A DNA stretch of 64,000 nucleotides from Dactylosporangium aurantiacum. Its GTDB lineage: Bacteria; Actinomycetota; Actinomycetes; Mycobacteriales; Micromonosporaceae. Of the stretch, positions 20,878-28,463 are shown piece after piece; the stretch's first letter is position 1; every line of letters starts with the position of its first letter. The stretch spans positions 1 to 64,000 of the forward strand of contig NZ_JNYJ01000034.1 in the NCBI RefSeq assembly GCF_000716715.1. Reading direction: 5' to 3'. Made by a program: the position numbers and the translations under genes. Below the pieces are notes generated by a model. It made no database searches. It was not told the DNA's origin and saw only the letters and a list, made by a program, of their open reading frames with translations.

Positions 20878-21969
20878 TCAGCCCCGCTCGGCGAGGCCGG
20901 CCGCGGCGACCCGTCCGGCCGCCGCCGCCGACAGGAAGTACGCCCGGTCCTGCTGGTAGCCGCGGCCCATCGTCGACAGCCTGACCGGCAGGGCCAGCAG
21001 CGCCGCCTCGAGGTCCTGGGACGGGGCCGTCACCACGCGGTGCGGCGGACACAACGGCCGAAGCTTTCCATGTACGACCGCCGCCAACTCCTCCGGCAGG
21101 TCCGCCGGCACGGCCAGGTCCGCCGGCGCGAGCGCCACCCGCCCGAACGCGGTCAGGCTGTGGTGCGACACGCCCCGGTGCCGCGGCCGCGGGTCCGCGT
21201 CGGAGATGCGCGGCGCGGCGACCGGCCGGCCGCCGAGCGCGGCGACGGCGTTGACGGCCTCGCCGGCGGCCACCCCGGAGAAGCCCCACGACGTGCCGGT
21301 GCCCAGGTTGCCGGGGCCCTGCGTGACGACCGCCAGGTCGGCGCCGAGGCCGTGGCGGGCGGCGAGCAGGCCGCTGTGCACGTTCGTGGACTCCAGGTCG
21401 CCGCCGAACGCCTGGCCGGTGGTGACCGTGCCGGCCAGCAGCGGGCGCAGCGCGTCGAGGGTCCGGGAGAACCAGGCGGGCAGCGCGCCGCCGTCGGTCA
21501 TCACGTACGCGACCCGGGCCGTGGGCCGGTCGGCGAGCACCCCCGCCAGGACGGCGGGCAGCGCCGAGTGCAGGTCCGCCACCACGACCGGCATGCCGGA
21601 TATGTCGGTCTGCTCGGCGAGCGCGCCGCGCAGCGGCGAGGCCTCTTCGTCGGCGGCGAGCACCACCGCCTGCAGCGGCGTGTACCGCGCCTTCACCACG
21701 TGCCCGGGCGCGTCGACGTCCTCGGGCAGGCGGTCCGGGATGGCGACGATCAGCGCGTACCCGCCGGTGCCGAGACCCAACGCGAGCGCGTTGACGTTCA
21801 GCAGCACCCGGTCACCGACCCGCGGCTCGCCCACCAGGGCCGGATACGCCAGGGCCCGCACCTGCCCGGGATCGTCCGGCCGGCGCGCCTCCACGGCCAC
21901 CTGCACCTCGACGCTGCCCTGCCACGATGTACGGGGAGCGACGACCGTCCCCCAGCGCCAGCGGATCAT
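20878..21969 (-). CDS. DUF3866 family protein
   Basis: A 363-residue soluble protein that I recognise as the DUF3866 family from MIRWRWGTV at the start and the glycine-rich VTQGPGNLGTGTSWGFSG near 220. This family is common in actinomycetes near pafA/pafBC; its function is not established. ATG 21969 is preferred over the GTG two codons upstream because TAGGTT ends 6 nt before it. Confidence 0.8.
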   Translation of the reverse strand: MIRWRWGTVVAPRTSWQGSVEVQVAVEARRPDDPGQVRALAYPALVGEPRVGDRVLLNVNALALGLGTGGYALIVAIPDRLPEDVDAPGHVVKARYTPLQAVVLAADEEASPLRGALAEQTDISGMPVVVADLHSALPAVLAGVLADRPTARVAYVMTDGGALPAWFSRTLDALRPLLAGTVTTGQAFGGDLESTNVHSGLLAARHGLGADLAVVTQGPGNLGTGTSWGFSGVAAGEAVNAVAALGGRPVAAPRISDADPRPRHRGVSHHSLTAFGRVALAPADLAVPADLPEELAAVVHGKLRPLCPPHRVVTAPSQDLEAALLALPVRLSTMGRGYQQDRAYFLSAAAAGRVAAAGLAERG

Positions 21970-21975
21970 CGGCAC

Positions 21976-21981
21976 AACCTA
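21976..21981 (-). promoter_or_regulatory. -10 element of DUF3866 gene
   Basis: TAGGTT on the minus strand, 6 nt before ATG 21969. Confidence 0.5.
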
Positions 21982-22061
21982 CCGTGTCAGCGTCCCGTGT
22001 CCGCGCTGTGACGCTACGTTGAGTCACCGCGTGGGCGACGCCGTTTGGGCGTCGGGGCTGG

Positions 22062-22067
22062 TAGGTT
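22062..22067 (+). promoter_or_regulatory. -10 element of pafBC
   Basis: TAGGTT, 7 nt before GTG 22075. The divergent DUF3866 gene has the same hexamer. Confidence 0.55.
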
Positions 22068-22074
22068 CGCTGGC

Positions 22075-23094
22075 GTGTCGCGGACCCGAACCGAGCGCCT
22101 GGTCAATCTGGTGATCTGCCTGCTCTCGACACGCCGCTTCCTGACCGCCGGTCAGATCGCCTCCATCGTGCCCGGATACGAGCACGACCCCGAGGACGAG
22201 CGCGACCACGAGGCGTTCCAGCGCAAGTTCGAGCGGGACAAGGCCGAGCTGCGCGAGCTCGGCGTGCCGCTGGAGATCGGCACGCCGTCGGTGTGGGACA
22301 ACGAGCCCGGCTACCGCATCGCCCGCCGCGAATACGCGCTGCCCGACATCCCCCTCGCGCCCGACGAGGCGGCCGCCGTCGGCATCGCCGCCCGGCTCTG
22401 GCAGCAGACCGGCCTCGCCGCGGCGGCGTCCTCCGGCCTGGCGAAGCTGCGCGCCGGCGGCATCGACGTCGACCCGCACGCCACCCTCGGCGTCGAGGCC
22501 GTGGTCACCGTCGATCCCGCGTTCGAGCCGCTGACCGCCGCCGTGCGCGACCGGCAGGCGGTCACGTTCGACTACCACGTGCCCGAGCGCGACACCGCGC
22601 GCACCCGCAAGCTGCAGCCGTGGGGCGTCGTGTGTTGGCGCGGCCGCTGGTATGTCGTCGGCCACGACCTGGAGCGCGGCGCCGAGCGCTGCTTCCGGCT
22701 GTCCCGGATCGTCAGCGGCATCCGCCGGGTCGGCCGGCGCGGGGCGTATGAGCCGCCCAAGGTCGACCTCATCGCCTATGTCGCGAAGACCAGCGGCCCG
22801 GTCGAGCGCACCGGCCGCGCCACCGTCCTGGCCCGCTCCGGCCGCGCCGCCGGCGTGCGCCGGTGGGCGGAGACGTGCGTGCCCGGCCCCGACGGCGACC
22901 GGCTCACGCTGCGCTACGCCGACGTCGACTTCTTCGCCGGCTGGCTGGTCGGCTACGGCGCCGACGTCGTCGTGCTCGACCCGCCCGAGCTGCGCGAGGA
23001 GGTCGTCAAGCGGCTCAAGGCCATCGTCGCCGGCGCGCCCGGCCTGCCGGACGCCCCCGCGCAGGTCACCGACCGGACGGAGGTGGCGGTGTGA
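22075..23094 (+). CDS. pafB: WYL-domain regulator PafB
   Basis: A 339-residue transcription factor. The N-terminal helix-turn-helix (about 1-75, TERLVNLVICLLSTRRF-LTAGQIA) is followed by a WYL domain (about 150-250, VCWRGRWYVVGHDL) and a WCX extension. In mycobacteria PafB and PafC form a heterodimer that turns on DNA-damage genes independently of LexA/RecA, with the WYL domains sensing single-stranded nucleic acid. The start is GTG 22075, and pafC overlaps by four bases. Confidence 0.93.
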   Translation: MSRTRTERLVNLVICLLSTRRFLTAGQIASIVPGYEHDPEDERDHEAFQRKFERDKAELRELGVPLEIGTPSVWDNEPGYRIARREYALPDIPLAPDEAAAVGIAARLWQQTGLAAAASSGLAKLRAGGIDVDPHATLGVEAVVTVDPAFEPLTAAVRDRQAVTFDYHVPERDTARTRKLQPWGVVCWRGRWYVVGHDLERGAERCFRLSRIVSGIRRVGRRGAYEPPKVDLIAYVAKTSGPVERTGRATVLARSGRAAGVRRWAETCVPGPDGDRLTLRYADVDFFAGWLVGYGADVVVLDPPELREEVVKRLKAIVAGAPGLPDAPAQVTDRTEVAV

Positions 23095-24056
23095 CCACGT
23101 CCGTGGACCGGCTCGGCCGGCTGCTCAACCTCGTGCCGTACCTGCAGGCCAGGCCCGGCATCACGCTCGCCGAGGCGGCCGAGGACCACGACATCACCGA
23201 GCGCCAGCTGCGCGACGACCTCGAGCTGCTGTGGCTGTGCGGGCTGCCCGGCTACGGCCCCGGCGACCTCATCGACATGGCGTTCATCGGCGACGGCGTC
23301 ACCGTCACCTACGACGCCGGCATCGACCGGCCGCTGCGCCTCACGCCCGACGAGGCGCTCGCGCTCATCGTCGCGCTGCGCATGCTCGCCGAGACCCCGG
23401 GCGTCGCCCAGCGCGACGGCGTCCACCGCGCCCTCGCCAAGATCGAGCACGCCGCCGGGGACCTCGCCGACGCGCCCGTCGCCGTGCGCCTGCCCGGCAA
23501 CGCCGACCGCCTCGAGGAGCTGCGCGGCGCCGTCGAGCGCCAGCACGCGCTGCGGATCACGTACTACACCGCGACCCGCGACGAGACCACCGACCGCGTC
23601 GTCGACCCGATGCGCGTCCTCGTCGTCGGCCGGTGGGCCTACCTGGAGGCGTGGTGCCGCCGCGCCCAGGCGGTCCGGCTGTTCCGGGTCGACCGCATCG
23701 ACGCCTCCACCGAGCTCGACGAGCCCGCCCGCGTGCCCGTGCAGGCCCGGCCGACGGACACCCGCACCGGCACCCTCTTCCGCCCCACGCCCGACCTGCC
23801 GCTGGTCACGCTGCGGGTCGGCCGGGGCGCCCGGTGGATCACCGAGCAGTATCCGTGCGAGGAGGTCGTCCGAGGGCCGGGGGAGCACTGGACGGTGTCG
23901 CTGCGCGCCTCCGACCTGGACTGGGCCCGGCGGATGGTGCTCGGGCTCGGGGCCGAGGTGTCGGTGGTGTCGCCGCCGGAGCTGGCCGCGTCGGTGGCGC
24001 AGGAGGCGCGGGCCGCCCTGGCCGCCTACGACGCGCCGGTGCCGACCCTGCCGTGA
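23091..24056 (+). CDS. pafC: WYL-domain regulator PafC
   Basis: A 321-residue partner of PafB with the same plan: helix-turn-helix (VDRLGRLLNLVPYLQARPGITLAEAAEDHDI), a WYL domain (RWAYLEAWCRRAQAVRLFRVDRI near 180-205) and a C-terminal WCX domain. It is translationally coupled to pafB through a GTGA overlap, and a strong hairpin closes the unit. Confidence 0.93.
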   Translation: MTTSVDRLGRLLNLVPYLQARPGITLAEAAEDHDITERQLRDDLELLWLCGLPGYGPGDLIDMAFIGDGVTVTYDAGIDRPLRLTPDEALALIVALRMLAETPGVAQRDGVHRALAKIEHAAGDLADAPVAVRLPGNADRLEELRGAVERQHALRITYYTATRDETTDRVVDPMRVLVVGRWAYLEAWCRRAQAVRLFRVDRIDASTELDEPARVPVQARPTDTRTGTLFRPTPDLPLVTLRVGRGARWITEQYPCEEVVRGPGEHWTVSLRASDLDWARRMVLGLGAEVSVVSPPELAASVAQEARAALAAYDAPVPTLP

Positions 24057-24107
24057 CCTGACCCGCCGCCGCCCGTGCTGTCCTTTCCGGATTCCGGGTT
24101 TTCGGTC

Positions 24108-24148
24108 GGTGCCCGGTGCCCGGCGCCTGGCGCCGGGCACCGGGCACC
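24108..24148. terminator. Perfect 20-bp inverted repeat after pafC
   Basis: Positions 24108-24127 and 24129-24148 are exact reverse complements around a single T. The stem contains GGTGCCCGGTGCCC on one arm. It probably ends pafBC transcription; there is no T tract. Confidence 0.7.
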
Positions 24149-24199
24149 TGATGTCTGGTGCCGTCCGTGCGCCGCGCTGCCGGGTCTGCGGGGGTGCAT

Positions 24200-24205
24200 T
24201 AAGGT
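24200..24205 (+). promoter_or_regulatory. -10 element of small membrane protein gene
   Basis: TAAGGT, 6 nt before GTG 24212. Confidence 0.5.
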
Positions 24206-24211
24206 CGGTGC

Positions 24212-24496
24212 GTGCTCTGGTGGATCTCGGGTGGCATCGTCCTGCTCTCGCTCGTCGTGTTCATCGCGGTCGTGATGTCCACGGCGGCCCGCGTGCGTCA
24301 GTTCGGTAACACCGCGCTGTCGCTGCAGCGGCGGCTGCTCGACGGCGAGAAGCGACTGCAGCCCCATCTGGCCCGCCTGCAGCAGACCGCGGAGGAGATG
24401 CAGCCCCGGCTGCAGGCCATGCAGGAGCAGGCATTGATCATCCAGGCCCGCCGCGGCGAGCTCGAAGACGCTGATCAGCGCCCTGCCAGCCGGTAA
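24212..24496 (+). CDS. Small membrane protein with coiled coil
   Basis: A 94-residue protein with one N-terminal transmembrane segment (about 2-24, WWISGGIVLLSLVVFIAVV) and a long charged helix (about 35-85) that should form a coiled coil. Function unknown. Small proteins of this kind lie between pafC and tatA in related actinomycetes. Confidence 0.65.
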   Translation: MLWWISGGIVLLSLVVFIAVVMSTAARVRQFGNTALSLQRRLLDGEKRLQPHLARLQQTAEEMQPRLQAMQEQALIIQARRGELEDADQRPASR

Positions 24497-24691
24497 CAGT
24501 TAAGAATCCTGGCGGATCAACCGGGCAATTAACGCCTTTGTCCGGACGGATGGTTGACGATCGGGCGTTCCAGCGTCAACACTCGTCAGGACTTCAGCGG
24601 CCGGACGCTTTCGCGCAACCGGGCCTCTGCCCGTCACCCGATGTCACCAGTACGATGGGTCGGGCAATACAAGACTGTGAGGTGGCTTCAC

Positions 24692-24958
24692 ATGGGTGCA
24701 CTCAAGCCGTGGCACATCATCGTGCTGGTGGTGGTGCTGATCCTGCTGTTCGGCGCCAAGCGTCTGCCCGACGCGGCGCGGTCGTTGGGTCGTTCGCTGC
24801 GCATCATCAAGGCCGAGACCAAGGGGCTCGCCGACGACGACGTCGAGGCGAAGGCCGAGGCCCAGTCAGGTCGCGCGCCGCTGTCCGGCACGATCGACGA
24901 CAACAAGCCGTCGCCCGCGCCGACCGTCGACCCCGTCAACCGCGTTCACGAGCGCTGA
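24692..24958 (+). CDS. tatA: Sec-independent translocase subunit TatA
   Basis: An 88-residue pore-forming Tat subunit: an N-terminal membrane helix (HIIVLVVVLILLFG, about 7-20), the FGAKRLPD hinge, an amphipathic helix (about 26-43) and an acidic polar tail. GTGAGGTGG precedes the ATG. The frame is open upstream but has no conserved content there. It pairs with tatC 14 bp downstream and with the twin-arginine substrate coded at 56083-58125. Confidence 0.93.
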   Translation: MGALKPWHIIVLVVVLILLFGAKRLPDAARSLGRSLRIIKAETKGLADDDVEAKAEAQSGRAPLSGTIDDNKPSPAPTVDPVNRVHER

Positions 24959-24972
24959 GGCGCTAGAGCGTC

Positions 24973-25944
24973 GTGAGCATCCTCGCCGGACGGCGCCGGA
25001 ACAAGGCGCCGTCGCAGTTCGAACGCGCCGCAGACGGCTCCATGACCCTCATGGAGCACCTGCGGGAGCTGCGTAACCGACTGTTCAAGGCGTGTCTCGG
25101 TCTGGTCTTCGGCTTCGCCATCGGCTTCTGGCTGTCCGACCGTGCCATCGTGCTGGTCAAGCAGCCGGTCTGCGACGTCATGAAGTCCCGGGACCGCCCG
25201 TGCGACTTCGTGCAGCTGGGCGTGGCCGACTTCTTCCTGCTCGAGCTGAAGGTCGGCCTGTGGCTCGGCCTGCTCATCACGGCACCCTGGTGGATGTATC
25301 AGCTGTGGGCGTTCATCGCCCCCGGCCTGCACCGGCACGAGCGCAAGTACGCGTACATCTTCATCTCGATCGCGACCCCGCTCTTCGCGCTCGGCGCGTT
25401 CCTCGCCTGGTTCGCCCTCGGCCACGGCCTGCAGTACCTGCTGCCGGACGAGGACGTCGTGCACACCTCGCTGGACATCACGCGCTACGTCAACTTCATC
25501 ACCACCGGCATGGTGGTGTTCGGCGTCGCGTTCGAGTTCCCGCTGATCGCGATGATGCTCAACTTCGCCGGCGTGTTGAGCGGCCGCAAGTTGCTCGGCT
25601 GGTGGCGCACCGTCGTGTTCGTCTTCTTCGCCTTCGCGGCCGTCGCGACCCCGACGCCCGACCCGTTCACCATGTCGGGTCTGGCCCTGGCGATGTCGCT
25701 GCTGTACTTCGCCGCGGTCGGCGTCGCCCTGATCAACGACCGGCGCAAGGGCCGCGACCGCCCCGCGTACGCCGACATCGGCGACGACGAGATCTCCTCG
25801 ATCGACGACTACGCCCCCGAGCCGGTCGCGGCCGCGACCTCCGTCGGCGGCTACGACCCGATCGACGCGCCGACCCCGGTGGACGCGCCGACCCCGGTCG
25901 AGCGTCCGAGGTCCCTCGACAGCCGCTACGACGACATCACCTGA
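24973..25944 (+). CDS. tatC: Sec-independent translocase subunit TatC
   Basis: A 323-residue polytopic membrane protein that recognises twin-arginine signal peptides. Conserved parts are MTLMEHLRELRNRL at the N-terminus, FFLLELKVGLWLGLLITAPWWMYQLWAFIAPGLHRHERKY and the six membrane spans typical of TatC. The C-terminal 70 residues are a soluble, Asp/Pro-rich extension with an ATPVDAPTPVE-like short repeat, longer than the E. coli protein. GTG start 24973. Confidence 0.94.
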   Translation: MSILAGRRRNKAPSQFERAADGSMTLMEHLRELRNRLFKACLGLVFGFAIGFWLSDRAIVLVKQPVCDVMKSRDRPCDFVQLGVADFFLLELKVGLWLGLLITAPWWMYQLWAFIAPGLHRHERKYAYIFISIATPLFALGAFLAWFALGHGLQYLLPDEDVVHTSLDITRYVNFITTGMVVFGVAFEFPLIAMMLNFAGVLSGRKLLGWWRTVVFVFFAFAAVATPTPDPFTMSGLALAMSLLYFAAVGVALINDRRKGRDRPAYADIGDDEISSIDDYAPEPVAAATSVGGYDPIDAPTPVDAPTPVERPRSLDSRYDDIT

Positions 25945-26329
25945 TCCGACCGACCACACATCGCGCCCGCCGCAGGCCACGCCTCGGCGGGCGCGCTGCT
26001 GTCCGCAGGAGGCCGGGCGCGAGGTGCCGGGCGCGGGGTGCCGGGCGGGTATTGCCGGGCGGGTATTGCCGGGCGGGTATTGCCGAGCGCGGGATGCCGG
26101 GCGCCTTGTGCGGGTCCGGGCGCCGGAGTAGCGGAGGCTTCCGGTGGGCGGGCCGGGCGGGTCGCTGTTCGTGCGCCGGCGGTGGTGGGTGTGCGGGCGG
26201 GTCGCTGTTCGTGCGCCGGCGGTGGCGGGCGGGCGGCTGCTGTTCGCGCGCGGGCGGGCCGCTGTTCGCGCACCGGCGGTGGCGGGCGGGGATGCGGGCG
26301 GGCCGCTGTTCGTGGGGCGGCGCAGGACC
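25945..26329. repeat. Gene-free repeat stretch before the lipid kinase gene
   Basis: It holds three exact copies and one degenerate copy of the 14-bp unit GCCGGGCGGGTATT (26040-26095), then imperfect repeats of about 40 bp centred on GTCGCTGTTCGTGCGCCGGC (starts at 26161 and 26201, decayed copies to about 26320). Open frames on both strands follow base composition; I see no gene here. Confidence 0.75.
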
Positions 26330-26335
26330 TAGCAT
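26330..26335 (+). promoter_or_regulatory. -10 element of lipid kinase gene
   Basis: TAGCAT, 6 nt before GTG 26342. Confidence 0.5.
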
Positions 26336-26341
26336 CCTCGC

Positions 26342-27220
26342 GTGAACATCGCGTTGCTCGCCAACCCCACCGCCGGCAAAGGGCGGAAGGCGGGACTGCT
26401 GCCCGAGGTCGTGGCGCGGCTGCGGGCCGGCGGGCACACCGTCGACGTGGTCAGCGCCGGCACCCGGGACGGCATGGTCGAGCAGGGGCGGCAGGCGGTC
26501 GCCGACGGGCGGACGGTCGTCACCATGGGTGGGGACGGCACGGTGCACCTGGGGCTGCAGGCGGTCGCCGGGACCGGTGCGCCGTTCGGGATCGTGCCCG
26601 CCGGCACCGGCAACGACTTCGCGGTGCGGCTCGGGCTGCCGACCGACACCCTGCGGGCGGCCGAGGCGATCGCGGCGGGCACCGGGACGCGCGGCGTGGA
26701 CCTGGCGCGGGTCACCGGGGCCGACGGCACCTCGGCGTGGTTCGGGGCGGTGCTGGCCGCCGGGTTCGACGCGTTCGTCAACGAACGGGCCAACCGGATG
26801 CGCTGGCCCCGCGGGCCGCAGCGCTACAACCTCGCCATCGTCGCGGAGCTGCTGGCGCTGCGCAGCCGGCGGTACCGGATGCGACTGGACGGCGACGAGA
26901 GCGAGTTCGACTCGGTCCTTGTCGCGGTCGGCAACACCGAGAGCTACGGCGGCGGCTTCCGCATCGTGCCCGACGCCGACCCCACCGACGGGCTGCTGGA
27001 CGTGGTGGTCGCCGAGCCGCTGGGGCGGGGCACCCTGATGCGGCTGCGGCCGAAGGTGTTCAAGGGCACCCACGTGCTCGACCCGCGGGTGTCGACGCAC
27101 CGGGCGAGGAGCGTGGAGCTGGCCGCCGAGGGGGTCACCGCGTACGCCGACGGGGAGCGGATCTGCCCGCTCCCCGTGACGATCACCTGTGTCCCAGGTG
27201 CGCTGAACCTGATCGGCTAG
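26342..27220 (+). CDS. Diacylglycerol kinase family lipid kinase
   Basis: A 292-residue DAGK-catalytic-domain protein (YegS/DgkB type) that phosphorylates a lipid hydroxyl using ATP. It has NPTAGKGRK at the N-terminus, the ATP loop TMGGDGTVHLGL (near 61-72), and PAGTGNDFAVRLGLP near 85-100. Mycobacteria also have such a kinase gene (Rv2252-like) elsewhere; here it follows tatC. It is convergent with the small heat-shock-like gene, and the two stops share the bases CTAG at 27217-27220. Confidence 0.88.
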   Translation: MNIALLANPTAGKGRKAGLLPEVVARLRAGGHTVDVVSAGTRDGMVEQGRQAVADGRTVVTMGGDGTVHLGLQAVAGTGAPFGIVPAGTGNDFAVRLGLPTDTLRAAEAIAAGTGTRGVDLARVTGADGTSAWFGAVLAAGFDAFVNERANRMRWPRGPQRYNLAIVAELLALRSRRYRMRLDGDESEFDSVLVAVGNTESYGGGFRIVPDADPTDGLLDVVVAEPLGRGTLMRLRPKVFKGTHVLDPRVSTHRARSVELAAEGVTAYADGERICPLPVTITCVPGALNLIG

Positions 27221-27591
27221 GCGGCGTTGTGGATGCGCACCGTCACGCCGTCGGCGGACGGGGTGGTGGAGACGTCGGACTCGGTGACACCGTCGGGCAG
27301 GGAGAAGCTGCGGCTGAAGGAGCTGGAGCTCGACGAGCTCGACGTGAACGTGGCGCCGCCCTCGGAGCGGTGCTCCGAGGTGCTGGTGCCGCCGCCGCCC
27401 TTGATCGTGAGGCGGCCGCCGGAGACCTGGACGTCGACGTCGGAAGGGTCGACGCCGCTGACGGTGATGACGAGGTCGTCGCCCTCGGTCGCGGTGGACA
27501 CGGAGGCGGAGTGGGCGTGCGCGGCGGCGTCGCCGACCTCGGCCTCGATGCGGGCAAGGGCGTCCGACGGGTTCCAACGGCTTAACGGCAT
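27217..27591 (-). CDS. Small heat-shock-like (alpha-crystallin fold) protein
   Basis: A 124-residue protein with the alternating strand pattern of an Hsp20 domain: LVITVSGVDPSDVDVQVSGGRLTIKG near 40-65, then FSRSFSLPDGVTESDVSTTPSADGVTVRIHN at the end. A serine-rich run in the middle (eight Ser near residue 88) is unusual. It lacks the C-terminal IXI motif and may not assemble like classical Hsp20. ATG 27591 has GGAGGAT upstream. Confidence 0.75.
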   Translation of the reverse strand: MPLSRWNPSDALARIEAEVGDAAAHAHSASVSTATEGDDLVITVSGVDPSDVDVQVSGGRLTIKGGGGTSTSEHRSEGGATFTSSSSSSSSFSRSFSLPDGVTESDVSTTPSADGVTVRIHNAA

Positions 27592-27701
27592 GATGATCCT
27601 CCGGAAGTCAACGGTCTGTGTCCCTGCACTGTCGCTGCCTGGCGGGGAGCCGACAAGCACACAGGCGGTGTTGCGACAGTGGTGCCCAACAGGGGCGATG
27701 T

Positions 27702-28409
27702 TTAAAGCAGCCGCAGCACCGCGCCGAGGCCGTGCACCCTGCCCGGTTCACTCTCCGGGAGGACGAGCACGGAGCAGCCCGCGGCGGCGGCGCCGGCGTC
27801 CGCGGGGCTGTCGCCGACCATGAGGGTGCGCTCCGGGTCCGTGCGCAGCGCCGCGCACGCCTTCCAGAAGATCGCCGGGTCGGGTTTGCAGCGGCCCACC
27901 TCGTACGAGAGCACGAACTCGTCGACGAGGTCGGCGAAGCCCAGCTGGTCCGCCAGGTCACGCAGGTCGAAACCGATGTTGGAGACCACCGCCACCGGAA
28001 CGCCACGCTCGCGCAGCGCCCGCAGGGTGGGGATGGTGTCGGCGTACAGCTGCCAGCCGTCGGCGACGAGCAGCCGGTCGTAGAGGGCCTCGGCGAGGTC
28101 GGGGTCCACGGTCGCGGCGAGCCCCGAGTAGGCGGCCCGGTGCGCCTGCACCGACAGGTCCCGGTCGGCCCACACCTCGGCGAGGTGCGCCGGCACCCGG
28201 TGCGGCTTCGGCCCGCCCGCCCGGCCGGCGGTCATCAGCCGGTCGGCGAGGACGGTCGCCCGCCCCCGGTCCAGGGTGGTGCCGAGGCTCGCGGCCGCCG
28301 CCGTCACCCACCTGACGGGGTCCTCCACCTGCGCGATCGTCCCGTGGAAGTCCAGGAGCACGGCCTCGACGGGCCGCCATGTACTTGGTGGTTCAGCGCT
28401 TTCCGGCAC
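27702..28409 (-). CDS. HAD-family hydrolase
   Basis: A 235-residue haloacid-dehalogenase-superfamily phosphatase. The nucleophile motif is LLDFHGTI (Asp near residue 20), motif II is VSNIGFD, the motif III Lys is in CKPDP, and motif IV is MVGDSPADAGAA. The second Asp of the usual DxDGT is replaced by His (DFHGT), as in some actinobacterial members, so the substrate is uncertain. GTG 28409 has TATCGT 6 nt upstream and diverges from helY. Confidence 0.85.
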   Translation of the reverse strand: MPESAEPPSTWRPVEAVLLDFHGTIAQVEDPVRWVTAAAASLGTTLDRGRATVLADRLMTAGRAGGPKPHRVPAHLAEVWADRDLSVQAHRAAYSGLAATVDPDLAEALYDRLLVADGWQLYADTIPTLRALRERGVPVAVVSNIGFDLRDLADQLGFADLVDEFVLSYEVGRCKPDPAIFWKACAALRTDPERTLMVGDSPADAGAAAAGCSVLVLPESEPGRVHGLGAVLRLL

Positions 28410-28415
28410 GCCAGC

Positions 28416-28421
28416 ACGATA
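28416..28421 (-). promoter_or_regulatory. -10 element of HAD hydrolase gene
   Basis: TATCGT on the minus strand, 6 nt before GTG 28409. Confidence 0.5.
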
Positions 28422-28450
28422 CCCATGAGCGGATCCGGGCATCTTTCGCC

Positions 28451-28456
28451 TAGCCT
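28451..28456 (+). promoter_or_regulatory. -10 element of helY
   Basis: TAGCCT, 7 nt before ATG 28464. Confidence 0.5.
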
Positions 28457-28463
28457 TGGGGTC

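Noticed and set aside
25937..27577. Very long minus-strand open frame over the lipid kinase gene
   Set aside because: It runs antisense to a well-supported gene and across repeats; its product is Arg/Pro/Ala/His-rich without any family pattern. Open antisense frames are normal at this GC content. The same holds for the long frames opposite arc, HelY and glgP.
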